A stretch of 64,000 bases of DNA from Sphingomonas mollis (lineage in GTDB: Bacteria > Pseudomonadota > Alphaproteobacteria > Sphingomonadales > Sphingomonadaceae). The first letter of the stretch is position 1. Each line of letters starts with the position of its first letter. The stretch lies in NCBI RefSeq assembly GCF_016427505.1, contig NZ_JAELXS010000003.1, forward strand, positions 62,001 through 126,000. The letters are read 5' to 3'. Position numbers and translations under genes: made by a program. Shown here piece by piece: positions 16,163 through 24,871 of this stretch. Under the pieces are notes generated by a model that saw only the letters and a list, made by a program, of their open reading frames with translations, was not told the origin of the DNA and did not search any database.

Positions 16163-17188
16163 TTAAGGAAGAAGCAGCGACGCGTCCCCGTAAGAGTAAA
16201 ATCGGTAATGATTTCCAACGGCATAAGCGTAGGCGTCTTTCATCCGCTCCCGCCCCATCAGCGCCGATACCAGCATGAACAGGGTCGATCGCGGCAGGTG
16301 GAAATTGGTCATCAGGCCGTCGATCGCGCGAAATCGGTATCCCGGCGTGATGAAGATTGCCGTGTCGCCCTCGAACGCCGCGATCGGGCCGCCCTCCGGC
16401 GTGGCGCTTTCCAGCAGGCGGAGCGAGGTGGTGCCGACCGCGATCACCCGGCCGCCGCGGTCGCGCACCGCGTTCAGGCGGGCAGCGGTGGCGGCGTCGA
16501 TGCGGCCCCATTCGGCGTGCATCCGGTGGTCGGCGGTATCCTCCGCCTTCACCGGCAGGAACGTGCCCGCGCCGACATGCAGCGTCAGCGTCTCGTGCCC
16601 GATCCCCGCCGCCGCCAGCGCCGCCATCAGCGCCGGCGTGAAGTGCAGCGCCGCCGTCGGCGCGGCGACGGCGCCGGGATCGGCGGCGAACATCGTCTGG
16701 TAATCCTCGGCATCGCGCGCCTCGATACCGCGCTTGCCGGCGATATAGGGGGGCAGGGGCATCCGGCCCGCGCGCGCCAGCAGCAGTTCGACCGGCTCGT
16801 CACCCGCGAAGTCCAGCGCCCAGCTGCCATCCTCGCCGCGCGTCGTCGCGGTCGCGGACACGTCATGGCCGAAATCGATCGCATCGCCCTCACGCAGCCG
16901 CTTGGCGCCCTTCACGAAGGCCCGCCAGCGGCGTGGCCCCTCGCGCTTGTGCAGGGTCGCGCCGATCCGCGCCTCGCCCCGGCGGCCGTCCAGCTGCGCC
17001 GGGATCACCCGCGTATCGTTGAAGACCAGGCAGTCGCCCGGCCGCAGCGACGCCGGCAGGTCGCGCACGCCGCGATCATGCGTTCCCGCGCCGTCCAGCA
17101 CCAGCATCCGCGCCGCATCGCGCGGACTGGCGGGGTGCAGCGCGATGCGGTCGGTCGGCAGGTCGAAATCGAAGAGGTCGATCTTCAA
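16163..17188 (-). CDS. queA: S-adenosylmethionine:tRNA ribosyltransferase-isomerase
   Basis: A full-length 341-residue QueA. It transfers the ribosyl part of SAM to preQ1 at the tRNA wobble base and rearranges it to epoxyqueuosine. Recognisable are the N-terminal [59 protein letters not shown] and the C-terminal [16 protein letters not shown]. The start overlaps the stop of the cyclophilin gene by 4 bases (ATGA), so the two are translationally coupled. The last 78 bases (16163-16240) come from the island and are less G+C-rich than the body of the gene, but keep the [11 protein letters not shown] ending. The enzyme is therefore expected to work. Confidence 0.97.
   Translation of the reverse strand: MKIDLFDFDLPTDRIALHPASPRDAARMLVLDGAGTHDRGVRDLPASLRPGDCLVFNDTRVIPAQLDGRRGEARIGATLHKREGPRRWRAFVKGAKRLREGDAIDFGHDVSATATTRGEDGSWALDFAGDEPVELLLARAGRMPLPPYIAGKRGIEARDAEDYQTMFAADPGAVAAPTAALHFTPALMAALAAAGIGHETLTLHVGAGTFLPVKAEDTADHRMHAEWGRIDAATAARLNAVRDRGGRVIAVGTTSLRLLESATPEGGPIAAFEGDTAIFITPGYRFRAIDGLMTNFHLPRSTLFMLVSALMGRERMKDAYAYAVGNHYRFYSYGDASLLLP
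16241..16282. repeat. right attachment site, 42-bp direct repeat
   Basis: The perfect partner of 3088-3129, here inside the intact queA gene. To its left queA sequence is island-derived; to its right it is chromosomal. Confidence 0.85.
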
Positions 17189-17919
17189 CGACGGGCTGCC
17201 GACTTTCGTGCGGGCGTCGGGGCGGGGGCCTTTTTCGGCGCGGCGACGCCGGCCGGCTTGGTGGTGCCGGGCCCCGTACCCGGCAACGTCACCGGCGCAC
17301 CCAGGCCGACCGGCGGCGGCGGCGGCGCGGCGACATAGGCGGGGGGACTGTCCGCCGCGATATAGGCATGGACGATCTTGCTGGGGTTCTGGGGCGGCTC
17401 GCCGCGTTCGATCGCGTCGACATATTGCATGCCGTCGATCACCCGGCCGAAGATCGTGTATTTCTTGTCGAGCGCGAGGCGCGGCTGGAAGACGATGAAG
17501 AACTGGCTGTTCGCCGAATCCTTGTCGTCCGCGCGTGCCGCCGACACCGCGCCGCGCACATGCGGCAGGTAATTGAACTCGGCCGGGATGTTCGGCATGT
17601 CCGACCCGCCGGTGCCGTCGCCCTTGGGATCGCCGCCCTGCGCCATGAAGCCGTCGATCACCCGGTGGAACGCCAGCCCGTCATAGAAGTGCTTGCGCGT
17701 CAGCGTCTTGATCTGCGCCACCGTCTTGGGCGCGACGTCGGGCCGCAGCCAGATCGTCACCCGCCCGCCGGTCGACAGGTCGAGCAGCAACAGGTTTTCC
17801 TTGTCCGTCATGGCGGGCGGGGTCGCCCGGCCGGCGACGCCCGGTTCGGCCGGCTGCTGCGCGGCGAGGGGGGAGGACAGGCAGGCGGCGAACGCGAAGA
17901 AACCGGCGAAAAAGCGCAT
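17185..17919 (-). CDS. periplasmic cyclophilin-type peptidyl-prolyl isomerase
   Basis: About 244 residues with a signal peptide ([20 protein letters not shown]). The cyclophilin core contains [15 protein letters not shown], the [19 protein letters not shown] segment and [13 protein letters not shown] long proline- and alanine-rich tail ends in a basic [12 protein letters not shown]. It should catalyse proline isomerisation during folding of exported proteins. The ATG with the signal peptide is chosen; the frame is open further upstream but without a plausible leader. The stop overlaps the queA start. The low-complexity tail is longer than in E. coli PpiA. Confidence 0.92.
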   Translation of the reverse strand: MRFFAGFFAFAACLSSPLAAQQPAEPGVAGRATPPAMTDKENLLLLDLSTGGRVTIWLRPDVAPKTVAQIKTLTRKHFYDGLAFHRVIDGFMAQGGDPKGDGTGGSDMPNIPAEFNYLPHVRGAVSAARADDKDSANSQFFIVFQPRLALDKKYTIFGRVIDGMQYVDAIERGEPPQNPSKIVHAYIAADSPPAYVAAPPPPPVGLGAPVTLPGTGPGTTKPAGVAAPKKAPAPTPARKSAARR

Positions 17920-18008
17920 GGAATTCCACTCTAGGGAGGTTGCCGGAGCCTTAGAACATATCCCGGCTTGCGCCAAACTGAACCTTGCACCCGGGTCGGG
18001 ACAGCCCG

Positions 18009-18185
18009 TCAATCGTCCAGCTTCGCCCCGTCGAGCAACCGGCGCGCACGGTCCGCCTCGATCCGGGCGGCCTGCTTCTCCGCCTTGGTCCGGCCATGCG
18101 CGATCCGGTTGGCGTCGGCCGTCGCGGCGGCGGCATCGCGCGCCTTCGCCTTGCGGACGGTGCGCAGGTTGACGATCTCGGCCAT
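18009..18185 (-). CDS. DUF4169 family small protein, 58 aa
   Basis: A short, highly charged alphaproteobacterial protein: MAEIVNLRTVRKAKARDAAA at the start, then an arginine-, alanine- and glutamate-rich helix (GRTKAEKQAARIEADRARR) and LLDGAKLDD at the end. This is the typical make-up of DUF4169. Function unknown. It lies between the cyclophilin gene and the Crp/Fnr regulator, all on the same strand, 10 bases downstream of the regulator. Confidence 0.85.
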   Translation of the reverse strand: MAEIVNLRTVRKAKARDAAAATADANRIAHGRTKAEKQAARIEADRARRLLDGAKLDD

Positions 18186-18195
18186 GTGGGTGGTG

Positions 18196-18954
18196 TCAGG
18201 CGGCGGCCGGCAGCCACTCGGTCGCGATCACCGCATAGCGATCGACGAAGCCGGTGAACGCGATCAGCGCCTTCTCGTCGACGATATGCACGCGGCGGCC
18301 ATTGCGGGTAACCATCCCGCGCGCCTCCATCTCGCGGAACGTGCGGTTCACATGCACCTTGGTCAGGCCCAGCGCGTCGCCCAGATCGGCCTGCGTCAAC
18401 GGCAGGTCGAACGAATCGATCACGCCCCCCGCCGTCACCCGCAACCGCGCCATGATATCGAGCAGCAACGTAGCCAGCCGCTCGATCGCGTTCATCCGCC
18501 CGATCGACGTCAGCCGGTCGGCCAGCGCGACGCTCTCCGCCGCCGCGATCGCATAGAGCAGCCCGCCGATCCGGCCATGCGTCGCAAACAGCCGGCCCAG
18601 ATTGGCCTTCGGCACCTCGGTCACGATGCAATCGCTCACCGCCGTCAACGCGGTCGCCGCCTGCGACCACGCGATCGACGACGTGCCGATCAGGTCGCCG
18701 GGATAATGAAAGCGCAGGATCTGCCGCGCGCCGTTCGCCAGCGTCACCGACGAATGCAGCCAGCCCTGCTGCACCACGAACAGCGAATCGATCGGCGCCG
18801 ACACGCCGACCAACAGCGCACCGGCCACCAGCCGGCGTTCCTGCTGTTCCGCCTGTTCCAGCGCGCCGCGTTCCTCGGCCGTCAGGTGGGTATAATGCGA
18901 CAGGCGCGCGGGAAGGGCGCTACGACGGATATTGACGGGGTTGGCGGACATCAT
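18196..18954 (-). CDS. Crp/Fnr-family transcription regulator
   Basis: This is a 252-residue regulator. Residues ~25-140 form the cyclic-nucleotide-binding-like beta barrel (FVVQQGWLHSSVTLANGARQ, FHYPGDLIG). A dimerisation helix follows. The winged HTH has LTQADLGDALGLTKVHVNRTF as recognition region. The cysteine pattern for an Fnr iron-sulfur cluster is absent, so it is not a classic Fnr. Either of two adjacent ATGs may be the start. Close relatives are abundant in sphingomonads, with unknown ligands. Confidence 0.88.
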   Translation of the reverse strand: MMSANPVNIRRSALPARLSHYTHLTAEERGALEQAEQQERRLVAGALLVGVSAPIDSLFVVQQGWLHSSVTLANGARQILRFHYPGDLIGTSSIAWSQAATALTAVSDCIVTEVPKANLGRLFATHGRIGGLLYAIAAAESVALADRLTSIGRMNAIERLATLLLDIMARLRVTAGGVIDSFDLPLTQADLGDALGLTKVHVNRTFREMEARGMVTRNGRRVHIVDEKALIAFTGFVDRYAVIATEWLPAAA

Positions 18955-19003
18955 AACGGGTCGAGCATGACACGCCGGCTCGCCGGCGGCAACGGCCCGT
19001 CAT

Positions 19004-19186
19004 TCAGCAACATCGCCCGCCGCCCTTGCCGCCGTACCGCGCCTGTTGCCGGTCGCGGAAGAACGCCACCTGATCCATCGGTGCCGCGTCGGGATGATGT
19101 TCGGCCATATGCGCGCGGTACGCGGCATAGGACGGGACGCCGACCATCGACCGCGCCGTCTCCGCGATCAGCGCGAACAGGCTCAT
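19004..19186 (-). CDS. YbdD/YjiX-type CstA partner protein
   Basis: A 60-residue protein with the family pattern SMVGVPSYAAYRAHMAEHHPD and a C-terminal FRDRQQARYGGKGGGRCC. These small proteins are encoded right after CstA transporters and form part of the pyruvate/peptide uptake system. The start codon overlaps the cstA stop by 4 bases, so the pair is co-translated. Confidence 0.9.
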   Translation of the reverse strand: MSLFALIAETARSMVGVPSYAAYRAHMAEHHPDAAPMDQVAFFRDRQQARYGGKGGGRCC

Positions 19187-21231
19187 GCGACGGCCTCCGT
19201 CATCGGCGTCTCGGTGACCGTCGGCGTCGAGACCGCGTTCGCCGCGATGCAGGCGCGGATGCCATAGATCACGATCGCCGCCACCACGCCCAGGAACAGC
19301 GCGCACAGCCCGGCGTCGATCCGGTCGTTCATCACCACCCGCGCCATCTGGTCGAGCGATTTGGCCGGCGCCAGCACGCGCCCTTCGGCCAGCGCCGCGC
19401 CGAACTTCGACGCATGCGCCAGGAAACCGATCGCCGGATCGGGATGGAACAGCTTCTGGAACCCCGCCGTCCCCGTACACGCGACCAGCCACGCGGCCGG
19501 CAGCGTCGTCACCCACGCGTACCGCGCCCGTTTCATCCGGAACAGCACCACCGTCGCCAGCACCAGCGCCACCGCTGCCAGCATCTGGTTCGAAATGCCG
19601 AACAGCGGCCACAGCGTGTTCACCCCGCCCAGCGGATCGGTGACGCCCTGATACAGGAAGAATCCCCACGCGCCGACGCACAGGAACGTCGCGACCAGTC
19701 CCGGTCCCCACGCCTCGCCATCACGGAACCGCGGTGAGACAAGGCCCAGCAGGTCCTGCAACATGAACCGCCCGGCGCGGGTGCCGGCATCGACCGCGGT
19801 CAGGATGAACAGCGCCTCGAACAGGATCGCGAAATGATACCAGAACGCCTTCATCGCCGGCCCGCCGACGACATGGCTGAAGATTTCGGCCATCGCCACC
19901 GCCAGCGTCGGCGCACCGCCGGTGCGGCTGATGACGGTATGCTCGCCCACGTCGCGCGCGGTCTGCACCAGCGTGGCGGCATCGATCGGAAAGCCCATCG
20001 CCGTCACCGCCGCCGCCGCGCTGTCCGGCGTCACGCCGACGATCGCGGCCGGGCTGTTCATCGCGAAATACAGGCCGGGGTCGAGGATCGACGCGCCCAC
20101 CAGCGCCATGATCGCCACGAAACTCTCCGCCAGCATCGCGCCATATCCGATGAACGGTGCATCGCCCTCGCTCGCGATCAGCTTGGGCGTCGTGCCGCTG
20201 GCGATCAGCGCGTGGAAACCGGATACCGCGCCGCACGCGATGGTGATGAACAGGAACGGGAACAGCGTGCCCGACCACACCGGCCCGCCGCCATGGATGA
20301 ACGGCGTCAGCGCCGGCATCCGGAGCGGCGGCGCCATGATCGCGATGCCCAGCGCCAGCGCGACGATCGCGCCGATCTTCAGAAAGGTCGACAGGTAATC
20401 GCGCGGCGCCAGCAACAGCCACACCGGCAGCAACGCCGCCACCGCGCCATATCCGATCAGCGCGAAGCACAGTTGCACCGGCGTCAACGTAAAGAACGGT
20501 GCCCACGAAGACGCCGCCACCTGTCCGCCCAGCACGATCGCCGCCAGCAGACCGATGATGCCCAGCACCGATACCTCGCCGACCCGCCCCGGCCGCAGCC
20601 AGCGGGTGTAACAGCCCATCAGGATCGCCAGCGGGATCGTCATCGTCACCGTGAACAGCCCCCACGGGCTTTCCGCCAGCGCCCGCACGACGATCAGCGC
20701 CAGCACCGCCAGGATGATGACCATGATCGCAAAGGCACCGATCAGCGCGATGATGCCGGGCACCACGCCCATCTCCATCCGCACCAGCTCGCCCAGCGAC
20801 CGGCCGTCGCGCCGCATCGAAATGAACAGGACGCAGAAATCCTGCACCGCGCCCGCCAGCACGACGCCCGCCAGAATCCACAGCGTCCCCGGCAGATAGC
20901 CCATCTGCGCCGCCAGCACCGGCCCGACCAGCGGCCCCGCCCCGGCGATCGCCGCGAAGTGATGGCCGAACAGTACCCGCCGATCGGTCGCGACATAATC
21001 CAGCCCGTCGGCGCGTCGCACCGCCGGCGTCGGCCGGCCTGGGTCGATCCCCAGCACCTTCGTCGCGATGAACCGGCCATAGAATCGATAGGCGATGAAA
21101 TAGGTGCAGAGCGCCGCCGTGACGATCCACAGCGCGTTCACATGCTCGCCGCGCGTGGTCGCCACCACCCCCAGCGCCGTGGCCCCCAGAAGCGCCAGCG
21201 CGCCCCACCCGATCATGTCCCGCATCCTCAT
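19183..21231 (-). CDS. cstA: carbon starvation protein CstA, transporter
   Basis: A ~682-residue multi-spanning membrane protein. It has the family motifs DGLDYVATDRRVLFGHHFAA, AGAGPLVGPVLAAQMGYLPG, GFHALIASGTTPKLIASE and WPLFGISNQMLAA. Members import pyruvate or peptides when carbon is scarce. Three in-frame ATGs at 21231, 21225 and 21216 compete. The last has the best upstream GAGG, the first is the longest. It follows the MFS gene by 15 bases and is coupled to the YbdD-like gene, with the Crp-type regulator downstream. Confidence 0.95.
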   Translation of the reverse strand: MRMRDMIGWGALALLGATALGVVATTRGEHVNALWIVTAALCTYFIAYRFYGRFIATKVLGIDPGRPTPAVRRADGLDYVATDRRVLFGHHFAAIAGAGPLVGPVLAAQMGYLPGTLWILAGVVLAGAVQDFCVLFISMRRDGRSLGELVRMEMGVVPGIIALIGAFAIMVIILAVLALIVVRALAESPWGLFTVTMTIPLAILMGCYTRWLRPGRVGEVSVLGIIGLLAAIVLGGQVAASSWAPFFTLTPVQLCFALIGYGAVAALLPVWLLLAPRDYLSTFLKIGAIVALALGIAIMAPPLRMPALTPFIHGGGPVWSGTLFPFLFITIACGAVSGFHALIASGTTPKLIASEGDAPFIGYGAMLAESFVAIMALVGASILDPGLYFAMNSPAAIVGVTPDSAAAAVTAMGFPIDAATLVQTARDVGEHTVISRTGGAPTLAVAMAEIFSHVVGGPAMKAFWYHFAILFEALFILTAVDAGTRAGRFMLQDLLGLVSPRFRDGEAWGPGLVATFLCVGAWGFFLYQGVTDPLGGVNTLWPLFGISNQMLAAVALVLATVVLFRMKRARYAWVTTLPAAWLVACTGTAGFQKLFHPDPAIGFLAHASKFGAALAEGRVLAPAKSLDQMARVVMNDRIDAGLCALFLGVVAAIVIYGIRACIAANAVSTPTVTETPMTEAVA

Positions 21232-21245
21232 GGACGCGGGGCATA

Positions 21246-22493
21246 TCAGCGGCGGCGCGCACTCACCATAGAGATACCGGAGATCGAGATGCCCCAGATC
21301 GCCAGACCGCCCAGCGCCAGCGCCGCGCCGACCAGTCCGGTCGATCCAAGACCGAGGCCGGCAGCGATGGCGAGGCCGCCCGCCCATGGCCCGATCGCGT
21401 TCGCGACGTTGAACGCCGAATGGTTCAGCGCCGCCGCCAGCGCCTGCGCATCGCCGGCCACGTCCATCAATCGCGTCTGCAATACGGTGCCGAGTGCCCC
21501 GCCGATGCCGATCGCCAGCACGTCGACCGTGATCCAGAACGGGCTGTGTGCCGCCAGCGGATACAGCGCCAGCGCCGCCGCCGACCACAACAGCAATGCC
21601 CCCGCCGTCGGCATCAATGCCCGGTCGGCAAAGCGTGGCACGAACAGGTTGCCCAGCGTCATGCCGATCCCGAACACCGCGAACACGAACGGTGAAAACG
21701 CCGGCCCGACCCGCGTCACCTCGGCCAAGGTGGAGGCCAGATAGGTATAGACCGCGAACAACCCCCCGAACCCGATCGCGCCGGTGCCCAGCGTCAGCCA
21801 CACCTGCGACCGCTTCAGCGCGCTCAGTTCCTTCAGCGGGCTGGCGGTCCGGTTCGCCACGTCGCGTGGCGCGAACATCGCAACCAGCCCGGCGGTCGTC
21901 AGCGCCAGCACCGCCACCGCGGCCAGCGCCCAGCGCCAGTTGAGGAACTGCCCCGTCAGGCTGGCGAGCGGCACGCCGACGACGGTGGCGATCGTCAGCC
22001 CCAGCATGATCCGCCCGACCGCTTCCGTCCGCCGCTCCACCGGCACCAGCGATGCCGCGACCAGCGCCGCGATCCCGAAATAGGCGCCGTGCGGCAGGCC
22101 GCTCAGGAACCGGCACACCAGCATCGCCTGATAGGATGGCGCCATCGCCGACGCCGCATTGCCGACCGCGAACAACAGCATCAGCGCGATCAGCAACGTC
22201 CGTCGCGACATCCGCGCCGATGCGACGGCAATCGTCGGCGCACCGATCACCACGCCCAGCGCATAGGCGCTGATGACATGCCCCGCGGTCGGTTCGTCGA
22301 CGTGCAGATCCTGCGCCATCAGCGGCAACAGGCTCATCGTCGCGAATTCGGTCGTGCCGATCGCAAAACCGCCGACGGCGAGCGCAAGATGGACGATGCC
22401 GGGTCGCACAAGCGCGACATCCGGCCGCGCGGCGGCGGCGATGCTGGTCATGTCACCCGCGGTTGCCGCTTCCGCCCGACGGGTCAACCGCAT
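21246..22493 (-). CDS. MFS drug/sugar efflux transporter (AraJ-like)
   Basis: A 415-residue major facilitator with twelve predicted helices. It begins with GGFAIGTTEFATMSLLPLMA, the pattern of the AraJ/YdhP/PbuE-type arabinose or purine efflux group, then GRIMLGLTIATVVGVPLA and a second half starting near ALKRSQVWLTLG. Substrate unknown. The start at 22493 has AAGGA very close; an alternative ATG at 22451 (MTSIAAAARPD) is also plausible. It is the first gene of a leftward run that includes cstA. Confidence 0.88.
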   Translation of the reverse strand: MRLTRRAEAATAGDMTSIAAAARPDVALVRPGIVHLALAVGGFAIGTTEFATMSLLPLMAQDLHVDEPTAGHVISAYALGVVIGAPTIAVASARMSRRTLLIALMLLFAVGNAASAMAPSYQAMLVCRFLSGLPHGAYFGIAALVAASLVPVERRTEAVGRIMLGLTIATVVGVPLASLTGQFLNWRWALAAVAVLALTTAGLVAMFAPRDVANRTASPLKELSALKRSQVWLTLGTGAIGFGGLFAVYTYLASTLAEVTRVGPAFSPFVFAVFGIGMTLGNLFVPRFADRALMPTAGALLLWSAAALALYPLAAHSPFWITVDVLAIGIGGALGTVLQTRLMDVAGDAQALAAALNHSAFNVANAIGPWAGGLAIAAGLGLGSTGLVGAALALGGLAIWGISISGISMVSARRR

Positions 22494-22553
22494 TGTCCTT
22501 CATCGCGGATGCACGGGGTGCAATCGTGGGGGGCGGGGATGCCAATCCTTAAA

Positions 22554-22630
22554 CCCGTTCGCCCTGAGCGAAGTCGAAGGGTCTGACAGGCGCTGGTACA
22601 GATGCTTCGACTTTGCTCAGCACGAACGGG
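22554..22630. repeat. REP-like inverted repeat
   Basis: Two 26-base arms (22554-22579 and 22605-22630) are inverted copies with three mismatches, containing the CCTGAGCGAAGTCGAAG core. This core is common in sphingomonad intergenic DNA. Confidence 0.75.
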
Positions 22631-22843
22631 CGTGGTGGCATATGGTCGGCCAGTCGAAGGGGCCTCCCCGGAAAAGCGCTGTCCTACAGCACGACGGTCA
22701 CGTATCGCGTTTGGAACAGCCGCTCTTTCTCAACCCCGAATATAATCGCCCGTCATGCGCGCGCAGGCGCGGGCGCGCGTGCCAGCGCGCGATGCGCAGG
22801 TGTGACTTTAGAGACTTTCCGGCCGCACGTATCCGCACCTGCC

Positions 22844-22936
22844 GTTCCCCGGCGAAGGCCGGGGTCCAGTTGGGAAGGCCGTCGTGGGTTAGTTGCTACC
22901 CGTCACCCGACTGGACCCCGGCCTTCGCCGGGGAAC
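22844..22936. repeat. REP-like inverted repeat, 27-bp perfect arms
   Basis: Arms at 22844-22870 and 22910-22936 are exact inverted copies. Each arm itself contains a CCCCGG-CGAAGG-CCGGGG hairpin. The unit lies ~55 bases past the pyk stop and can act as a transcript-end hairpin. Confidence 0.8.
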
Positions 22937-22990
22937 AGGCAGATCGTCGGCGGTCAGCCCCCGCCGTAACCGACGGGCGGAAGCCCCACT

Positions 22991-24454
22991 TCACAACTCG
23001 TTGGTGTAATTCTTCAGCTCATCACCCGTCAGCCGCACGACATGCAGCACATTGGTCGATCCCGGCGTCCGGAACGGCACGCCCGCCATCACGATGATCT
23101 GCTCGCCCGCCTTGGCAATCCCGTGGCGCAGCGCCATCCGCTTCGATTTGGCGACCATGTCCTCGAACGATTCGACGTCGCGGGTGTGAACCGCGTGCGT
23201 ACCCCAGAGCAGGCCCAGCCGCCGCGCCGTCTCCAGCTTCGGCGTCAGCACCAGGATCGGCACCGCCGGCCGCTCGCGCGCCACGCGGCGGGCGGTGGAA
23301 CCGGATGTGGTGAAGCAGATGATCGCCACCGCCGACGTCGTCCGCGCGATTCCCTTGGCCGCCTCGGCCATGGCGTCCGCGGTCGTCGGATCGGGCTTCA
23401 TCACGGTGAAGTGGACACGGTCGCCGTGGGCGGGATCGCGCTCGACCGCCTCGCCGATCGCGTTCATCATCGCCACCGATTCGATCGGCCAGTCGCCCGC
23501 GGCGCTTTCCGCCGACAGCATGATCGCATCCGCGCCGTCGTAGATCGCCGTCGCCACGTCCGACACTTCGGCGCGGGTGGGCGAGGGGCTCTTGATCATC
23601 GATTCGAGCATCTGCGTCGCGACCACCACCGGGCGGCCCATCCGGCGCGACACCTCGACGATGCGCTTCTGGAGCGGCGGCACCTGCTCGGGCGGCATCT
23701 CGACGCCCAGATCGCCGCGCGCGACCATCACGCCGTCGCACTGCTCGACGATCTCCTCCAGCCGCTCGATCGCCGCCGGCTTCTCGATCTTGGCGAGCAG
23801 CGCCGCCTGACCCTTGATGAGGCCGCGGGCCTCCATCAGGTCTTCGGGACGCTGCACGAACGACAGCGCGATCCAGTCGACGCCCTGTTCGACCGCGAAG
23901 GTCAGGTCGCTGCGATCCTTCTCCGTCAGCGCCGCCATCGGCAGCACCACGTCGGGGACGTTCAGGCCCTTGTTGTTCGACAGCGCACCGCCCACCGCGA
24001 CCTTCGTGACGATGCGATCGGCGTCATGCTCGGTCACATGGACGACCAGCTTGCCGTCATCGAGCAACAGGCGCGCGCCTGGTTCGATCGCGGCGAAGAT
24101 TTCGGGGTGCTGCAATTCCACGCGGGTCGCATCGCCCGGCGTCGAATCGCGATCGAAGGTGAAGGTCTGGCCCTTCACCAGTTCGATCTTGCCCTCGGCG
24201 AAGCGACCGACGCGCAGCTTGGGCCCTTGCAGATCGGCGAGGATCGTCGTCGCGCGGCCGTATTGCTTTTCCATGGCCCGGATCGCCTGGATCACCGGCA
24301 CTTTCGATTGCTGGTCGCCATGGCTCATGTTGATGCGGAATGCGTCCGCACCCGCCTCGAACAGGGCGGCGATCATGTCGGGAGAATTGCTGGCGGGCCC
24401 GAGGGTCGCGAGCACACGCACTTTCCGCGAGCGGGGGGCGATGGCCTGGGTCAT
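22991..24454 (-). CDS. pyk: pyruvate kinase
   Basis: A 487-residue glycolytic enzyme converting phosphoenolpyruvate and ADP to pyruvate and ATP. Signatures are RKVRVLATLGPAS, FRINMSHG, LADLQGPKLRVG, LPALTEKD-type KDRSDLTFAVEQGVDWIALS, MVARGDLGVEMP and VATQMLESM. Length is normal. The start is the ATG giving MTQAIAPRSRKVRV. It is transcribed away from the DUF1244 gene. Confidence 0.98.
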   Translation of the reverse strand: MTQAIAPRSRKVRVLATLGPASNSPDMIAALFEAGADAFRINMSHGDQQSKVPVIQAIRAMEKQYGRATTILADLQGPKLRVGRFAEGKIELVKGQTFTFDRDSTPGDATRVELQHPEIFAAIEPGARLLLDDGKLVVHVTEHDADRIVTKVAVGGALSNNKGLNVPDVVLPMAALTEKDRSDLTFAVEQGVDWIALSFVQRPEDLMEARGLIKGQAALLAKIEKPAAIERLEEIVEQCDGVMVARGDLGVEMPPEQVPPLQKRIVEVSRRMGRPVVVATQMLESMIKSPSPTRAEVSDVATAIYDGADAIMLSAESAAGDWPIESVAMMNAIGEAVERDPAHGDRVHFTVMKPDPTTADAMAEAAKGIARTTSAVAIICFTTSGSTARRVARERPAVPILVLTPKLETARRLGLLWGTHAVHTRDVESFEDMVAKSKRMALRHGIAKAGEQIIVMAGVPFRTPGSTNVLHVVRLTGDELKNYTNEL

Positions 24455-24529
24455 GCAATATGTCTTTCTGGGGGATGCCGCCTTGCCCTCTAACCCCTAT
24501 TTGGTGGCGATCAACCTCGGAGCATACGA

Positions 24530-24823
24530 ATGGATTCGATCGACCGCCTTGACGACGCCACCGCCGCGGCCGCTTTTCGCCGGCTGGTGCGGCATCTGCG
24601 CCACAGGACGGATGCGCAGAATGTCGACCTGATGGGACTGGCCGGCTTCTGCCGCAACTGCCTGTCCGACTGGACGGCGGAGGCCGGGAACCTCGACAAG
24701 GATACCGCGCGCGAGGCGATCTACGGCATGCCCTATGCGCAGTGGAAGGCGGAGCATCAGGGCGATGCGACGCCCGAGCAACTGGAACGGATGAAGGAAA
24801 GCGTCGCCCGCAACGCCGCTTGA
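24530..24823 (+). CDS. DUF1244 family protein
   Basis: A 97-residue protein with the conserved LVRHLRHRTDAQNVDLMGLAG, then FCRNCLSDW (paired cysteines) and REAIYGMPYAQWKAEHQ. DUF1244 is widespread in Alphaproteobacteria and has no assigned function. The cysteine pair may bind metal. Complete and well conserved; 48 bases upstream of the amidohydrolase gene. Confidence 0.92.
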   Translation: MDSIDRLDDATAAAAFRRLVRHLRHRTDAQNVDLMGLAGFCRNCLSDWTAEAGNLDKDTAREAIYGMPYAQWKAEHQGDATPEQLERMKESVARNAA

Positions 24824-24871
24824 CCCGGTCCTCCCCGCAAGCGACGCTGTGCCTACAAGGGGGAGAAGATC

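Larger units (their letters stand above)
3088..16282. mobile_element. 13.15-kb genomic island in queA, satellite-like, defence cargo
   Basis: The island is bounded by the 42-bp direct repeats. In order it carries a decayed PARIS system, a tyrosine integrase, an orphan gene, a VapE-type helicase, another orphan, a tandem-HTH regulator, two paralogous small genes, a small membrane protein, a lipoprotein, a TIR protein and a DRT-type reverse transcriptase with a structured upstream region. No capsid, terminase, tail, relaxase or type IV secretion genes are visible. That gene set resembles a phage satellite or a simple integrative element more than a prophage or an ICE. Several parts (3614-5932, 10121-10952) are visibly AT-rich against the high-G+C chromosome. 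The integrase lies about 2.9 kb inside the left end instead of directly at it, so cargo was probably added outside it. Confidence 0.8.
22494..22990. other. intergenic region rich in hairpin repeats
   Basis: About 500 bases between pyk and the MFS gene with no gene. It holds two different REP-like inverted repeats (listed separately). The promoter of the leftward MFS-cstA unit should lie near 22500-22550 but is not obvious. Confidence 0.6.

Noticed and set aside
19834..21744. 636-codon + strand frame opposite cstA
   Set aside because: Arginine/glutamine-rich shadow of the CstA coding strand, with no domain.
19711..22116. Possible MFS-CstA fusion (open frame through both genes)
   Set aside because: The frame that passes from upstream into cstA is the wrong frame of the MFS gene; the MFS frame has its own stop at 21246 and cstA its own starts.
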